A DNA stretch of 43,067 bases, taken from NCBI GenBank assembly GCA_002162825.1, contig MAAU01000042.1, positions 1 through 43,067 on the forward strand, in the 5' to 3' direction. This document shows positions 9,322 to 19,383 of the stretch, one piece after another (the stretch's first letter is position 1; each line of letters starts with the position of its first letter). A model generated the notes under the pieces. It saw only the letters and a program-made list of their open reading frames with translations. It ran no database searches and was not told the DNA's origin. Source of the stretch: Gammaproteobacteria bacterium 54_18_T64 (GTDB lineage: Bacteria; Pseudomonadota; Gammaproteobacteria; Pseudomonadales; Porticoccaceae). The position numbers and the translations under genes were made by a program.

Positions 9322-10368
9322 TTAGGGCGCGGGATTGGAATAACGCTGATGTAGCGCCTCTATGCCCTGCTCCACTTCCGCTGATAACTCACAGTCAATA
9401 CTGGCAATATTACTTTGCAATTGCTCAAGATTGGTGGCGCCAATAATATTACTGGTGACAAATTCTCGGCTGTTGATATAGGCCAGGGCCATGGTCGCAG
9501 GGTCCAGGCCGTGCTCTTTAGCCAATAAGACATAGGCCTCCGAGGCGTCCACGGCCTGGGGGCTGGAGTAGCGCTGGAAACGATCAAATAGAGTCAGACG
9601 CGCACCCGCTGGTTTCTGGCCATGCATATACTTGCCCGACAACATGGCCATCGCCAAGGGTGAATAAGCCAGTAAGCCGACGTCCTCGCGAATCGCCATC
9701 TCGGCGAGGCCCACCTCAAAACTACGATTGAGCAGGTTGTAGGGGTTTTGGATACTGACGATGCGCTCCAGGTCATCCTCCCTGGCGTGACGTAAATACT
9801 CCATCACACCCCAGGGGGTTTCGTTAGACAGACCAATGTGGCGCACCAGGCCCTCTTTGACCAGCTCTGACAGTGCACCCAAGGTTTCTTCGATAGACGC
9901 CAGGTCATGCTGTTCTTTATGGCGGTAACCCAACTGACCAAAAAAATTGGTGGTGCGTTCCGGCCAGTGCACCTGGTAGAGGTCGATATAATCGGTCTGT
10001 AGGCGTTTTAAGGAGTCGCGCACCGCCTGGTGGATATGCTGGCGATTTAAACGCGGGCCACCGCGCAGGTGCTTCCAGTCGCCGGTAGCTTCGGAGCGAC
10101 CGGAAACCTTGGTGGCCAGCACCACATCCTGGCGCTTACCGCGGCGGGCAAACCACTCACCGACATATTCTTCGGTGCGGCCCTGAGTTTCGGGACGCGG
10201 CGGCACCGGGTACATCTCGGCGGTATCAAAAAAGTTCACGCCTGCGGCAAGTGCAAAGTCCATTTGCTCGATGGCGTCATCGAGACTGTTTTGCTCGCCC
10301 CAGGTCATGGTGCCCAGGCAAATGGCGCTGACCTTGAGGTCGGTGCGACCCAATGTACGATATTCCAT
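9322..10368 (-). CDS. tas: NADP(H)-dependent aldo/keto reductase, Tas type
   Basis: A 348-residue aldo/keto reductase with a TIM-barrel pattern, predicted to reduce aldehydes or ketones with NADPH in the cytoplasm. It closely follows E. coli Tas in recalled landmarks: LGTMTWGEQNS, AEMYPVPPRPETQGRTEEYVG, LDLYQVHWP-like DLYQVHWPERTTNFFG, and SIQNPYNLLNRSFEVGLAE. The catalytic tyrosine is in AEMYP. An open frame extends 53 codons further upstream to 10527, but that extension has no family similarity. A GGGGA sequence lies just before the ATG at 10368, which therefore is preferred. The gene diverges from the rhodanese gene. The physiological substrate is unknown. Confidence 0.92.
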   Translation of the reverse strand: MEYRTLGRTDLKVSAICLGTMTWGEQNSLDDAIEQMDFALAAGVNFFDTAEMYPVPPRPETQGRTEEYVGEWFARRGKRQDVVLATKVSGRSEATGDWKHLRGGPRLNRQHIHQAVRDSLKRLQTDYIDLYQVHWPERTTNFFGQLGYRHKEQHDLASIEETLGALSELVKEGLVRHIGLSNETPWGVMEYLRHAREDDLERIVSIQNPYNLLNRSFEVGLAEMAIREDVGLLAYSPLAMAMLSGKYMHGQKPAGARLTLFDRFQRYSSPQAVDASEAYVLLAKEHGLDPATMALAYINSREFVTSNIIGATNLEQLQSNIASIDCELSAEVEQGIEALHQRYSNPAP

Positions 10369-10532
10369 GTGATTATCCCCGCTGCAATTATGTCTGAAGT
10401 TATAAGGCTTTCTTATTTTATGAAGTATATTTAAACCTATCCACCCCGATAAAACACTACAAAACAAGCACTCCTTTCGCGTAGTATCGAAGGCACAGCA
10501 ATTTTCTATAACTATAAAATGAGACAATAGCC

Positions 10533-10925
10533 ATGAAAGTCAGCGCCAAGCAGCTTGTCGACAATGCCCTAGCAGAAATAGAAACCCTCAGTCTTGAGCA
10601 GGCCTCCGCCCTCATCAATGATGAGGGCGCGGTTTTTGTCGATATCCGCGACGTACGTGAACTACCCCGTGGCGGCAAAATACCCGGCGCCCTACATGCA
10701 CCGCGGGGTATGTTGGAGTTTTGGGTCGACCCAGAGAGTGAATATCACCGCGATATTTTTTCATCGGGCAAGAAATTCGTCCTCTACTGCGCCAAGAGCC
10801 ATCGTTCTGCCCTCGCCACTTTAGCCTTGCAAAACATGGGCTTAAAGCCAGTCTGTCATATTGACGGTGGTTTTGAGGCCTGGACCCAGGCGGGATTGGC
10901 CACGGAGATGGTTGAAAAGAAATGA
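10533..10925 (+). CDS. Rhodanese-domain protein
   Basis: A 130-residue single-domain rhodanese. The active-site loop YCAKSHRSA contains the cysteine that carries the persulfide, and the second conserved segment is HIDGGFEAWTQAGL near the C-terminus. The N-terminal region has the usual FVDIRDVRE motif. No signal peptide is present, so it is probably cytoplasmic. Such proteins transfer sulfur to thiols or cyanide, but the acceptor cannot be read from sequence. The neighbours (a reductase on the other strand and a GGDEF-EAL gene downstream) give no pathway hint. Confidence 0.9.
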   Translation: MKVSAKQLVDNALAEIETLSLEQASALINDEGAVFVDIRDVRELPRGGKIPGALHAPRGMLEFWVDPESEYHRDIFSSGKKFVLYCAKSHRSALATLALQNMGLKPVCHIDGGFEAWTQAGLATEMVEKK

Positions 10926-10969
10926 ACGGCTACAGCAACTAAATCAGGCTACGGGTGAAAAGTTACAGG

Positions 10970-10987
10970 TTAATATTGACATATTAA
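10970..10987. repeat. AT-rich perfect dyad upstream of GGDEF-EAL gene
   Basis: TTAATAT and ATATTAA are 7-base perfect arms around TGAC, about 55 bases before the preferred GGDEF-EAL start. It could be an operator or simply promoter-associated AT-rich sequence. Confidence 0.4.
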
Positions 10988-11041
10988 TCAGGCCTTCTAT
11001 TATTATTGAGCCCACCTATCTTCGGTAACGAGTACTCACGG

Positions 11042-13351
11042 ATGAAAGTACTTAGCCAATTATGGCGTATCTATTTATTTCTGCTGTTCAGCTCAATAGG
11101 GGTTCTTATTGTGCTGGCAGTACACCAGTGGAATAAGGTAAAGGAAGATGCCTATACCGAGCTGCGTTATTTAAATGATGTCAGTTTCAGCGCGACGCTA
11201 GCTTTACTCAATCACCAAAAAAGCACCTTCCACAGACTTGGCGAAGAAATATTAGAATTAAACCTCCTACAGGATACCGGCAAGCTAAAAGAGCTCATCA
11301 CCCGCGAGGTGGCCAACAGCTCTGAGATTTCCGCCTTCATGATCAGAGATGCCACCGGTAAGCTGATTGTCGCCAGCGATGAAATAAACACCATCGAAAA
11401 CCTCAACACCCAGCTCAACGACCCCATTTCCCAGTACAATTTTCGAAGGATACTGGCACGGGACGAGCTCGTCATCGGCAGTAATCGCTTCATCCCTCGT
11501 CTCAACACCCAGGCTCTCCCGGTTCACTATGCCCTGCGACAACAGGGCGAGGTCGTTGCCGTACTCACCAGCGCCATCGGGCACAACATTGATCGCTATG
11601 ACTGGAAAAACAACCAGCTCGCGCGCGGTACCATCCTGCAACTGTTCCGGGATGACTATCATTTTATTTACAGCTCAAGACCCATATTCAAGACGAACCC
11701 CAAGGAGTATGGCGCACCCATACCTGCCGCAATGGTGGATTACTTTATTCAGCAAATGCAAATTCAGGCTGGGCTATCCCCACAGGAACTACGCGATAGC
11801 GGCAAAGTCCTGTCGATTAATGCCCTGTTCGAACCCCGCTTTAATGCCCTCTTCTCCATTCGTTATGAGCCCAACTACCAGTACTACACCCTGACCTCCC
11901 TCGAGCGACACACTCTCTACGGATATTATTTGCCAACCTTGGCGTGGGAAGTCTCCCCGTTGGTCATCTTTCACCTATTACTCTTCCTGATGTTCAAATT
12001 CTTTAATCAAGAACAAAAAAAGTCACAGCAGCACCTCATTTTCCAGGCCAACCACGACCAGCTCACCGGCCTACCCAATCGCTATTATCTGGCCAGTCAT
12101 TTCGACAAATGGTCTCAATCCTGTGATGGCAAGTTCGCACTTTTTTTTATTGACCTCGATAATTTCAAAATTATTAATGACCACTACGGCCACTCGACCG
12201 GCGACCGAATATTGATTGAGGTGGCTCGGCGCATAGAGGCGCAATTTGAAGATTTGAATATTCGCCATGGTGGCGATGAATTTATTATTTTTACGCCCGA
12301 AACTGACAGCCATTATTTACTACAGCTCGCCAACAACTTTATCAACGATTTGATGCAAGCCATTACCGTGGACAACACTGAGTTTTCGGTCACCTCCAGC
12401 ATAGGTATCGTCTGCGCACCGAACAATGGCAGTGAGCTTGAAACTCTCCTCAGCAAAGCAGATATCGCCATGTATGAGGCGAAAAAACACCGTAATGAAG
12501 CCTTTCTGTTCTCTGCCGAGCTCGAAGAACGCAGCGCCTATAACACGACGATTGAAAGGGAGCTACGCCATGCCATCGAACACAACGAGTTGTCCATGGT
12601 CTATCAACCGCAAGTTATCACTGGCACAGACAATACAATGGGAGTCGAAGCCCTGGTGCGCTGGCACAGTCGCGACCTCGGCTCCGTGCCACCCAGCGAC
12701 TTTATACCCATTGCCGAAAGCATGGGGTTAATGAATGAACTCGGGCAGTTTATTACCTTCACCGCCATCAAAGAAGTTGAGGAAATATGCCGTCAAGTTG
12801 GCCCACTGCGCCTATCGATCAATGTTTCGGTACAACAATTACTCACCGAGGGGTTTTTTGAGTTTTTCCGAAAAGAGATAGGACGTTACGACAATGATGA
12901 TTTGTCGTTCATGCTCGAAGTCACCGAGAGTATGTTTATTGAAGACTTACAACTGGCCATTCGCGTGCTGCAACGCTTCGATGACATTGGCGTAAAAATT
13001 TCCCTCGACGACTTTGGCACCGGTTTTTCATCCCTCAGTCTACTGGCCAGCCTGCCCATTCATGAACTCAAAATCGACAAAAGTTTTATTGACAAAATTA
13101 CCACTGACGTCAAAGGTAAGCGCCTGGTACAAAGTATCATCAGTATCGGTAAAGACCTCAAGCTGACCACCATTGCCGAGGGCGTCGAAGAGCAAGAACA
13201 ACTGACGATATTACAAATTTTTGGCTGCGACTTGATTCAAGGCTATTTCTATTCAAAACCTCTCAAGCAAAACGAGCTTCTTCTCTTCCTCCTACCAGTG
13301 GATATGCCCAGGGTAGAAGGCAGCGTATCGCCTCTCGTCTCAGTAAGGTAG
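11042..13351 (+). CDS. Membrane GGDEF-EAL protein, both domains intact
   Basis: A 769-residue cyclic-di-GMP enzyme. An N-terminal helix (about 8-28), an extracytoplasmic sensory region of about 250 residues with a Cache-like pattern, and a second helix (about 300-320, VSPLVIFHLLLFLMFKFF) precede the cytoplasmic domains. The GGDEF site reads RHGGDEF (about residue 410), so cyclase activity is possible. The EAL site reads GVEALVRW (about 536) and DDFGTGFSSL (about 656) is complete, so phosphodiesterase activity is also possible. Which activity dominates cannot be told. The ATG at 11042 is preferred to an upstream TTG at 11006 because it directly precedes the membrane helix. Confidence 0.92.
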   Translation: MKVLSQLWRIYLFLLFSSIGVLIVLAVHQWNKVKEDAYTELRYLNDVSFSATLALLNHQKSTFHRLGEEILELNLLQDTGKLKELITREVANSSEISAFMIRDATGKLIVASDEINTIENLNTQLNDPISQYNFRRILARDELVIGSNRFIPRLNTQALPVHYALRQQGEVVAVLTSAIGHNIDRYDWKNNQLARGTILQLFRDDYHFIYSSRPIFKTNPKEYGAPIPAAMVDYFIQQMQIQAGLSPQELRDSGKVLSINALFEPRFNALFSIRYEPNYQYYTLTSLERHTLYGYYLPTLAWEVSPLVIFHLLLFLMFKFFNQEQKKSQQHLIFQANHDQLTGLPNRYYLASHFDKWSQSCDGKFALFFIDLDNFKIINDHYGHSTGDRILIEVARRIEAQFEDLNIRHGGDEFIIFTPETDSHYLLQLANNFINDLMQAITVDNTEFSVTSSIGIVCAPNNGSELETLLSKADIAMYEAKKHRNEAFLFSAELEERSAYNTTIERELRHAIEHNELSMVYQPQVITGTDNTMGVEALVRWHSRDLGSVPPSDFIPIAESMGLMNELGQFITFTAIKEVEEICRQVGPLRLSINVSVQQLLTEGFFEFFRKEIGRYDNDDLSFMLEVTESMFIEDLQLAIRVLQRFDDIGVKISLDDFGTGFSSLSLLASLPIHELKIDKSFIDKITTDVKGKRLVQSIISIGKDLKLTTIAEGVEEQEQLTILQIFGCDLIQGYFYSKPLKQNELLLFLLPVDMPRVEGSVSPLVSVR

Positions 13352-13429
13352 CTACTTGTACGACTGCGTCAATCTCAGTAAACCCCCTATTTCCCGCGTC
13401 AACACACTTATTCTCCGTGTCAGAAAGGC

Positions 13430-13435
13430 TATAAT
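13430..13435 (+). promoter_or_regulatory. Perfect -10 hexamer before the SpoU methylase
   Basis: TATAAT lies 35 bases before the start codon at 13470. The -35 region is weak (no TTGACA match at 16-18 bases upstream), so this is only a candidate promoter. Confidence 0.35.
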
Positions 13436-13469
13436 TCTGGGTTCCCCTTCCCTGTCCTGAAGCCATTGT

Positions 13470-14237
13470 ATGAGCTATGCCGAACGTCAACAATTTTTCA
13501 AACAATTACTCACGGTCTTCGGTCGTAAAACGGTATTAGAGGCACTCCAGGAAACAGCCATTCCCGCCTATCGCCTGCACCTGGCCAGCAGCAATCGCAG
13601 CGACGCCAATATCAAGAAAATTATCGCCCTGGCCGAGGCCCGTGATATTGAAATACACCACCACAGCCGCCAGGAGCTATCGCGAATTTCACGCAATCAG
13701 CGCCAGGATCAGGGGGTTGCCCTCGATCTACAGTGCCCAAACTATGGCGATTATCAAAGCTTAATCAAACAAAAGCCTAAAGACCTGTGTTTAATCGCCC
13801 TCGATCGCATCACCAACCCGCAGAACCTGGGGATGGTAATTCGCTCCATTTGCGCTAGCCCCATCGACGGTTTATTACTACCCACTAAAGGCTGTGCACC
13901 ACTCTCACCCTTGGTGATTAAAGCCAGTGCCGGCACCCTCTTCCGCTGTCCCATTTATCGCTGCGATAGCCTGCCCACAGCCCTCGCCGAATTCGCCACC
14001 CAGGATACGAGTATTTGCACCTTAAACGCGGCACAGGGAACCGATCTAGCCGTGCACCAGGCTCAAGCTCGAACGATTTATGTACTTGGTAACGAAACAG
14101 ACGGTGTTTCTAAGGAAGTTAATCGACTGGCCACCGAACAGTTAAATATCCCCATGGCTAACGGGGTTGAATCTCTCAATGTTGCGGTTACTGCGGCTCT
14201 ACTCGCTTTCCGCTCGGTGATCGCCAAAGCTGGCTAA
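13470..14237 (+). CDS. SpoU/TrmH-family RNA 2'-O-methyltransferase
   Basis: A 255-residue SPOUT-class methyltransferase. All three SpoU motifs are visible: DRITNPQNLGMVIRS (motif 1), YVLGNETDGVS (motif 2) and IPMANGVESLNVAVTAALL (motif 3), which forms the knotted SAM-binding site. The N-terminal about 80 residues resemble the SpoU substrate-binding domain, as in RlmB and related enzymes. Whether it modifies 23S rRNA or tRNA cannot be decided, so no symbol is given. Its last 50 bases overlap the convergently transcribed MFS transporter gene. Confidence 0.9.
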   Translation: MSYAERQQFFKQLLTVFGRKTVLEALQETAIPAYRLHLASSNRSDANIKKIIALAEARDIEIHHHSRQELSRISRNQRQDQGVALDLQCPNYGDYQSLIKQKPKDLCLIALDRITNPQNLGMVIRSICASPIDGLLLPTKGCAPLSPLVIKASAGTLFRCPIYRCDSLPTALAEFATQDTSICTLNAAQGTDLAVHQAQARTIYVLGNETDGVSKEVNRLATEQLNIPMANGVESLNVAVTAALLAFRSVIAKAG

Positions 14238-15408
14238 AAATACCCAGGGAGGCCACCAACACGGTCAGGGCACCGAGGCCAGCAAAGGTTTCTAGCACAC
14301 CCTGGGCGCTGATTAACTGCCCCGTCACCCAGGCACCAAGAGGTGCCGTGCCAAAAAAAGCCAGCTGGTAAATTGACACCACACGCGAGCGGTAATCCTC
14401 TGGAGCCTCGGTGTGGGTCATCATGCGCCCCAGACTAATGGATATACCGGAAAACATGCCCCACACCAGTACCGCCGGGAACAGTAGACTAACGGGTAGA
14501 TGCATGGCTATCAGTAGCATAATCAAACCACGGCAAAACAGGCTGATCACCAACACGCGACCGGGCTGGCTGAAGCCCCCTCGCAGGCGCAAATAAAGGA
14601 CGTTGGCGAGCAGGACCCCCGCCGTGAAACTCAATTGTAAGCCCGCATAAAAGACCGCACTCTGTCCGTAAACTTCCCGTGTCATCAGAGGCATTGCGAC
14701 CAAATACACACCAAAGCCCAGGAAACCTGTGGCGCCAACCAAGAGCATCAAGGGTCGTAGACGGGCGTGGTGCCACACTGCCCGTAAGCCGGCGACAATG
14801 CCCTGGGACTGGCCTTCGTGCCCCTTGTTCAAAGCCACTGTGGCCGGATGACTCGCGCGAAGTAGTAGCCCCGCCACCACAAACATCAGCATCTGAAAAC
14901 CCAATAAGAGACTCAGGCCAATCCGCTCAAACAGGCCCGCAGACAAGTAACCGAGGCTTTGTGCCGCAAATTGCACCAGGGTAGTGCGCACCACGGAACC
15001 TTGTAAATCTTCACTAGCAACCTGTGATAGCAGACTTTCCCGAGCCGGCTGAATGAAGGCGGTAATAACACCATAGCTGGCGCCAAAGATTATCAATAAC
15101 TGATAGCTTAAAAAGCCATTAATCACGGCCACAAGCATCATGCCGAAGGGCAATAAATACATGAGATACAGACGAAAAAGATAACTGCCGAGGTGGCGGT
15201 TATCGGAGAGTGCCCCGCCCCATAATATGAGCAGGAGATTCGGCAGCATCACCGCCATTTGCGCGAGCCCGACTCGGTCGGCCGGTTCGTGGAGTACACC
15301 GACCACAAGCCAGGGGAAGATGACCACCTGCAGGCCCATGGCCACCGCGCTGCTTCCGAGCCCACCCAGATAAAACTGGAAATTGCTTAATTTCTGACCG
15401 CCAGCCAC
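14188..15408 (-). CDS. MFS transporter, drug/siderophore exporter-like
   Basis: A 406-residue major facilitator with about twelve hydrophobic segments and no signal peptide. The loop between helices 2 and 3 (GGALSDNRHLGSYLFR) is the MFS motif A region with the usual G-x3-D spacing. The overall layout resembles the transmembrane secretion effector group (EntS-like, MFS_3). The central loop around residues 193-205 separates the two six-helix halves. The start codon is GTG at 15408. The 3' end overlaps the convergent methyltransferase gene by 50 bases. Substrate and direction of transport are unknown. Confidence 0.88.
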   Translation of the reverse strand: MAGGQKLSNFQFYLGGLGSSAVAMGLQVVIFPWLVVGVLHEPADRVGLAQMAVMLPNLLLILWGGALSDNRHLGSYLFRLYLMYLLPFGMMLVAVINGFLSYQLLIIFGASYGVITAFIQPARESLLSQVASEDLQGSVVRTTLVQFAAQSLGYLSAGLFERIGLSLLLGFQMLMFVVAGLLLRASHPATVALNKGHEGQSQGIVAGLRAVWHHARLRPLMLLVGATGFLGFGVYLVAMPLMTREVYGQSAVFYAGLQLSFTAGVLLANVLYLRLRGGFSQPGRVLVISLFCRGLIMLLIAMHLPVSLLFPAVLVWGMFSGISISLGRMMTHTEAPEDYRSRVVSIYQLAFFGTAPLGAWVTGQLISAQGVLETFAGLGALTVLVASLGIFSQLWRSPSGKRVEPQ

Positions 15409-15477
15409 AGGCGCTAGGTATCCATCGCATTCGAGAGGGATTTTACGAGATAAATTAGGTACGGAGCGCTCACAGAG

Positions 15478-15903
15478 TCAAATAGCGTCCTTCACCCACT
15501 CGCAGCGCAGGCGAATATCATCACTACCGGGGCTGTGAAACTCCGCGTCAATGCTCTCCCAGATAAAGGAATGCACCCCAGACAACTCCGTCTCCAGGTG
15601 TACGTAAGCACTGACCCAATACATTTTTCGCAGCAGTCCTTCAAATTGCTCAATCCACATTTGCCACTCGTATTCGATACCCTGGTAGGGCGCGCCAAAG
15701 TGAACTATTTCTGTGTGCTGCGTGATATCAGCGGCAAGCTGACTCGACGAGGTAAACATTTCACAGCTCAACAAGGGCCAGCTGTCGGCACTGGGCAGTG
15801 AGGCCATCGCCGCACGGTTAACCGCTATGCGGTCCACGCCATCGGCACGATACACCGTATCTTTAATACAACCGTAAACGACGGACTCTTCCTGCATAAC
15901 CAA
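15478..15903 (-). CDS. Conserved-looking hypothetical protein, 141 residues
   Basis: Not recognised. The sequence is acidic, tryptophan-rich and has no signal peptide or membrane helix (for example EYEWQMWIEQFEGLLRKMYW in the middle). It reads as a compact cytoplasmic domain. Two methionines (codons at 15903 and 15897) are possible starts. It lies downstream of ligA in the same orientation with a 130-base gap and is separated from the MFS gene by 69 bases. Codon usage is like the neighbours, and the frame is the only long one here, so it is probably real. Confidence 0.65.
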   Translation of the reverse strand: MVMQEESVVYGCIKDTVYRADGVDRIAVNRAAMASLPSADSWPLLSCEMFTSSSQLAADITQHTEIVHFGAPYQGIEYEWQMWIEQFEGLLRKMYWVSAYVHLETELSGVHSFIWESIDAEFHSPGSDDIRLRCEWVKDAI

Positions 15904-16033
15904 CCCCAGCTAAACTAAAAATCGCAACGTGCGCACTGTATTATATTCGAGCTCGCGGCAGTGAACTACAAGATACAAAGACTAAAACCCTGCTTCGTAA
16001 CACTCTCCTTAGGGAGAAGTACAACCTGAGCCA

Positions 16034-18112
<2,079 letters not shown>

Positions 18113-18135
18113 CTATCGCGAGCCCCACAAGGGGG

Positions 18136-19281
18136 CTAAACGCTGGCTGTTAAACGTCGACGATTAAAGTCCATAATTTGCTGTCGATAGTGTTCCGCAG
18201 TTTGTCGGCTGAGGGCACTGCGCTGCTGATCTTGCAACTGCCCACCAATGGCCGAATTAACACCGTGAATACAGGCCAGCATCAGATCAAAAGTCGCCAG
18301 AGGCTCCTCGCTGTCATCCAGCACCATCATAAAAGTCACCCCCGGTGTGGAGAACTCCCCCATGGTGTTTAATTCAAAGGTGCCCGGATTTACCGCATTG
18401 GCCATACTAAAAAGCACATCTCCGGAACCATCTTCGCGCATATGGCGATGAAAAACCTTCAAGCTGCCATAGCGCATGCCATTGTCAACTACCGCCTTGA
18501 GTAAGTCCTCGCCCCCGAACTCCCGACCCGATTCCGCCATCAGATGGAGGATGACGACATCCTCACCGTTCGCAGCCGCAACTTGAGCGGATGCACTACC
18601 CGCCTTGCCTTTACTACCACGAGACCTGCTATAAACATCTTTGAGTGTCTTGCCCCTGCGACTCTTTTTCTGAGGTTCTAGTGCAGGTACGACAATGGCC
18701 TGATCCACAGGGTCTTGCCCCAGCGAACCATCTTCAAGTTCGAGCGCCTTATCGTTGGCGCTGGCATCATCTTTAAACAAAGAGATTTGTGTTTCCTCTC
18801 TCGTCTCGACGGGAGGCTCTGGATCAAGGGCGGAGTCGCCGTAGAGCATAGCTTCGCCCTCATGGCTCTCCAGGGCTGGCTCGGTAACAACTTCGCTGCC
18901 ATCAAATTCTGCAGACTGATACTCGCTGAGCTCTGGATCGACGAGTTCTGGATCGACGAGTTCTGGATCGACGAGCTCGGACTCGGACTCCCGAAAGGGT
19001 GAGGTCAGTCGACTGCTATCAGATTCGCGGTTAGCCTTGATGGTTTGGCTCAATTCCGCGGCACTACCCTGGTCCCGAAAACCCACCACGCGAGCCTTGC
19101 CATTGGGCAGCTCACTACCGAATTCATCAAAATCATCATCGTCAAATATAGGCTGACGACGACGTTTTACGCGCAACTTACCCCGGCCCGCACTGCGCAC
19201 GCGGCGTAGGCCATCCAGCAAAATGGCCACGATCAACAGTGCGCCTAGCGCAAGTAGGATTTCTCGACTACCTAGGTCCAT
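18136..19281 (-). CDS. zipA: Cell division protein ZipA
   Basis: Anchors FtsZ to the inner membrane at the division site. The 381 residues show the standard plan: an N-terminal membrane anchor (about 7-25, EILLALGALLIVAILLDGL), a basic stretch (RRVRSAGRGKLRVKRRRQ), a long acidic and variable linker, and the C-terminal FtsZ-binding domain (about 240-381, starting near EDVVILHLMAESGREF). The linker includes a five-residue repeat VDPEL present about three times. AAAGGTGG lies before the ATG. The order smc-zipA-ligA is common in gammaproteobacteria and supports the call. Confidence 0.96.
   Translation of the reverse strand: MDLGSREILLALGALLIVAILLDGLRRVRSAGRGKLRVKRRRQPIFDDDDFDEFGSELPNGKARVVGFRDQGSAAELSQTIKANRESDSSRLTSPFRESESELVDPELVDPELVDPELSEYQSAEFDGSEVVTEPALESHEGEAMLYGDSALDPEPPVETREETQISLFKDDASANDKALELEDGSLGQDPVDQAIVVPALEPQKKSRRGKTLKDVYSRSRGSKGKAGSASAQVAAANGEDVVILHLMAESGREFGGEDLLKAVVDNGMRYGSLKVFHRHMREDGSGDVLFSMANAVNPGTFELNTMGEFSTPGVTFMMVLDDSEEPLATFDLMLACIHGVNSAIGGQLQDQQRSALSRQTAEHYRQQIMDFNRRRLTASV
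18933..18977. repeat. Three tandem 15-base repeats in the zipA linker
   Basis: The unit CTGGATCGACGAGTT occurs three times in succession (the last ends GAGCT). On the coding strand it gives the repeated pentapeptide VDPEL in the unstructured part of ZipA. Confidence 0.85.
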
Positions 19282-19383
19282 GGCATATCCACCTTTCCAA
19301 TTTTTCTGATGCCGGCGGCAAAAGGCTTATGGTTTTTCATGTAATTTACTTTACAAAGCATATCTAGGTACTTGTTTTAGTTA

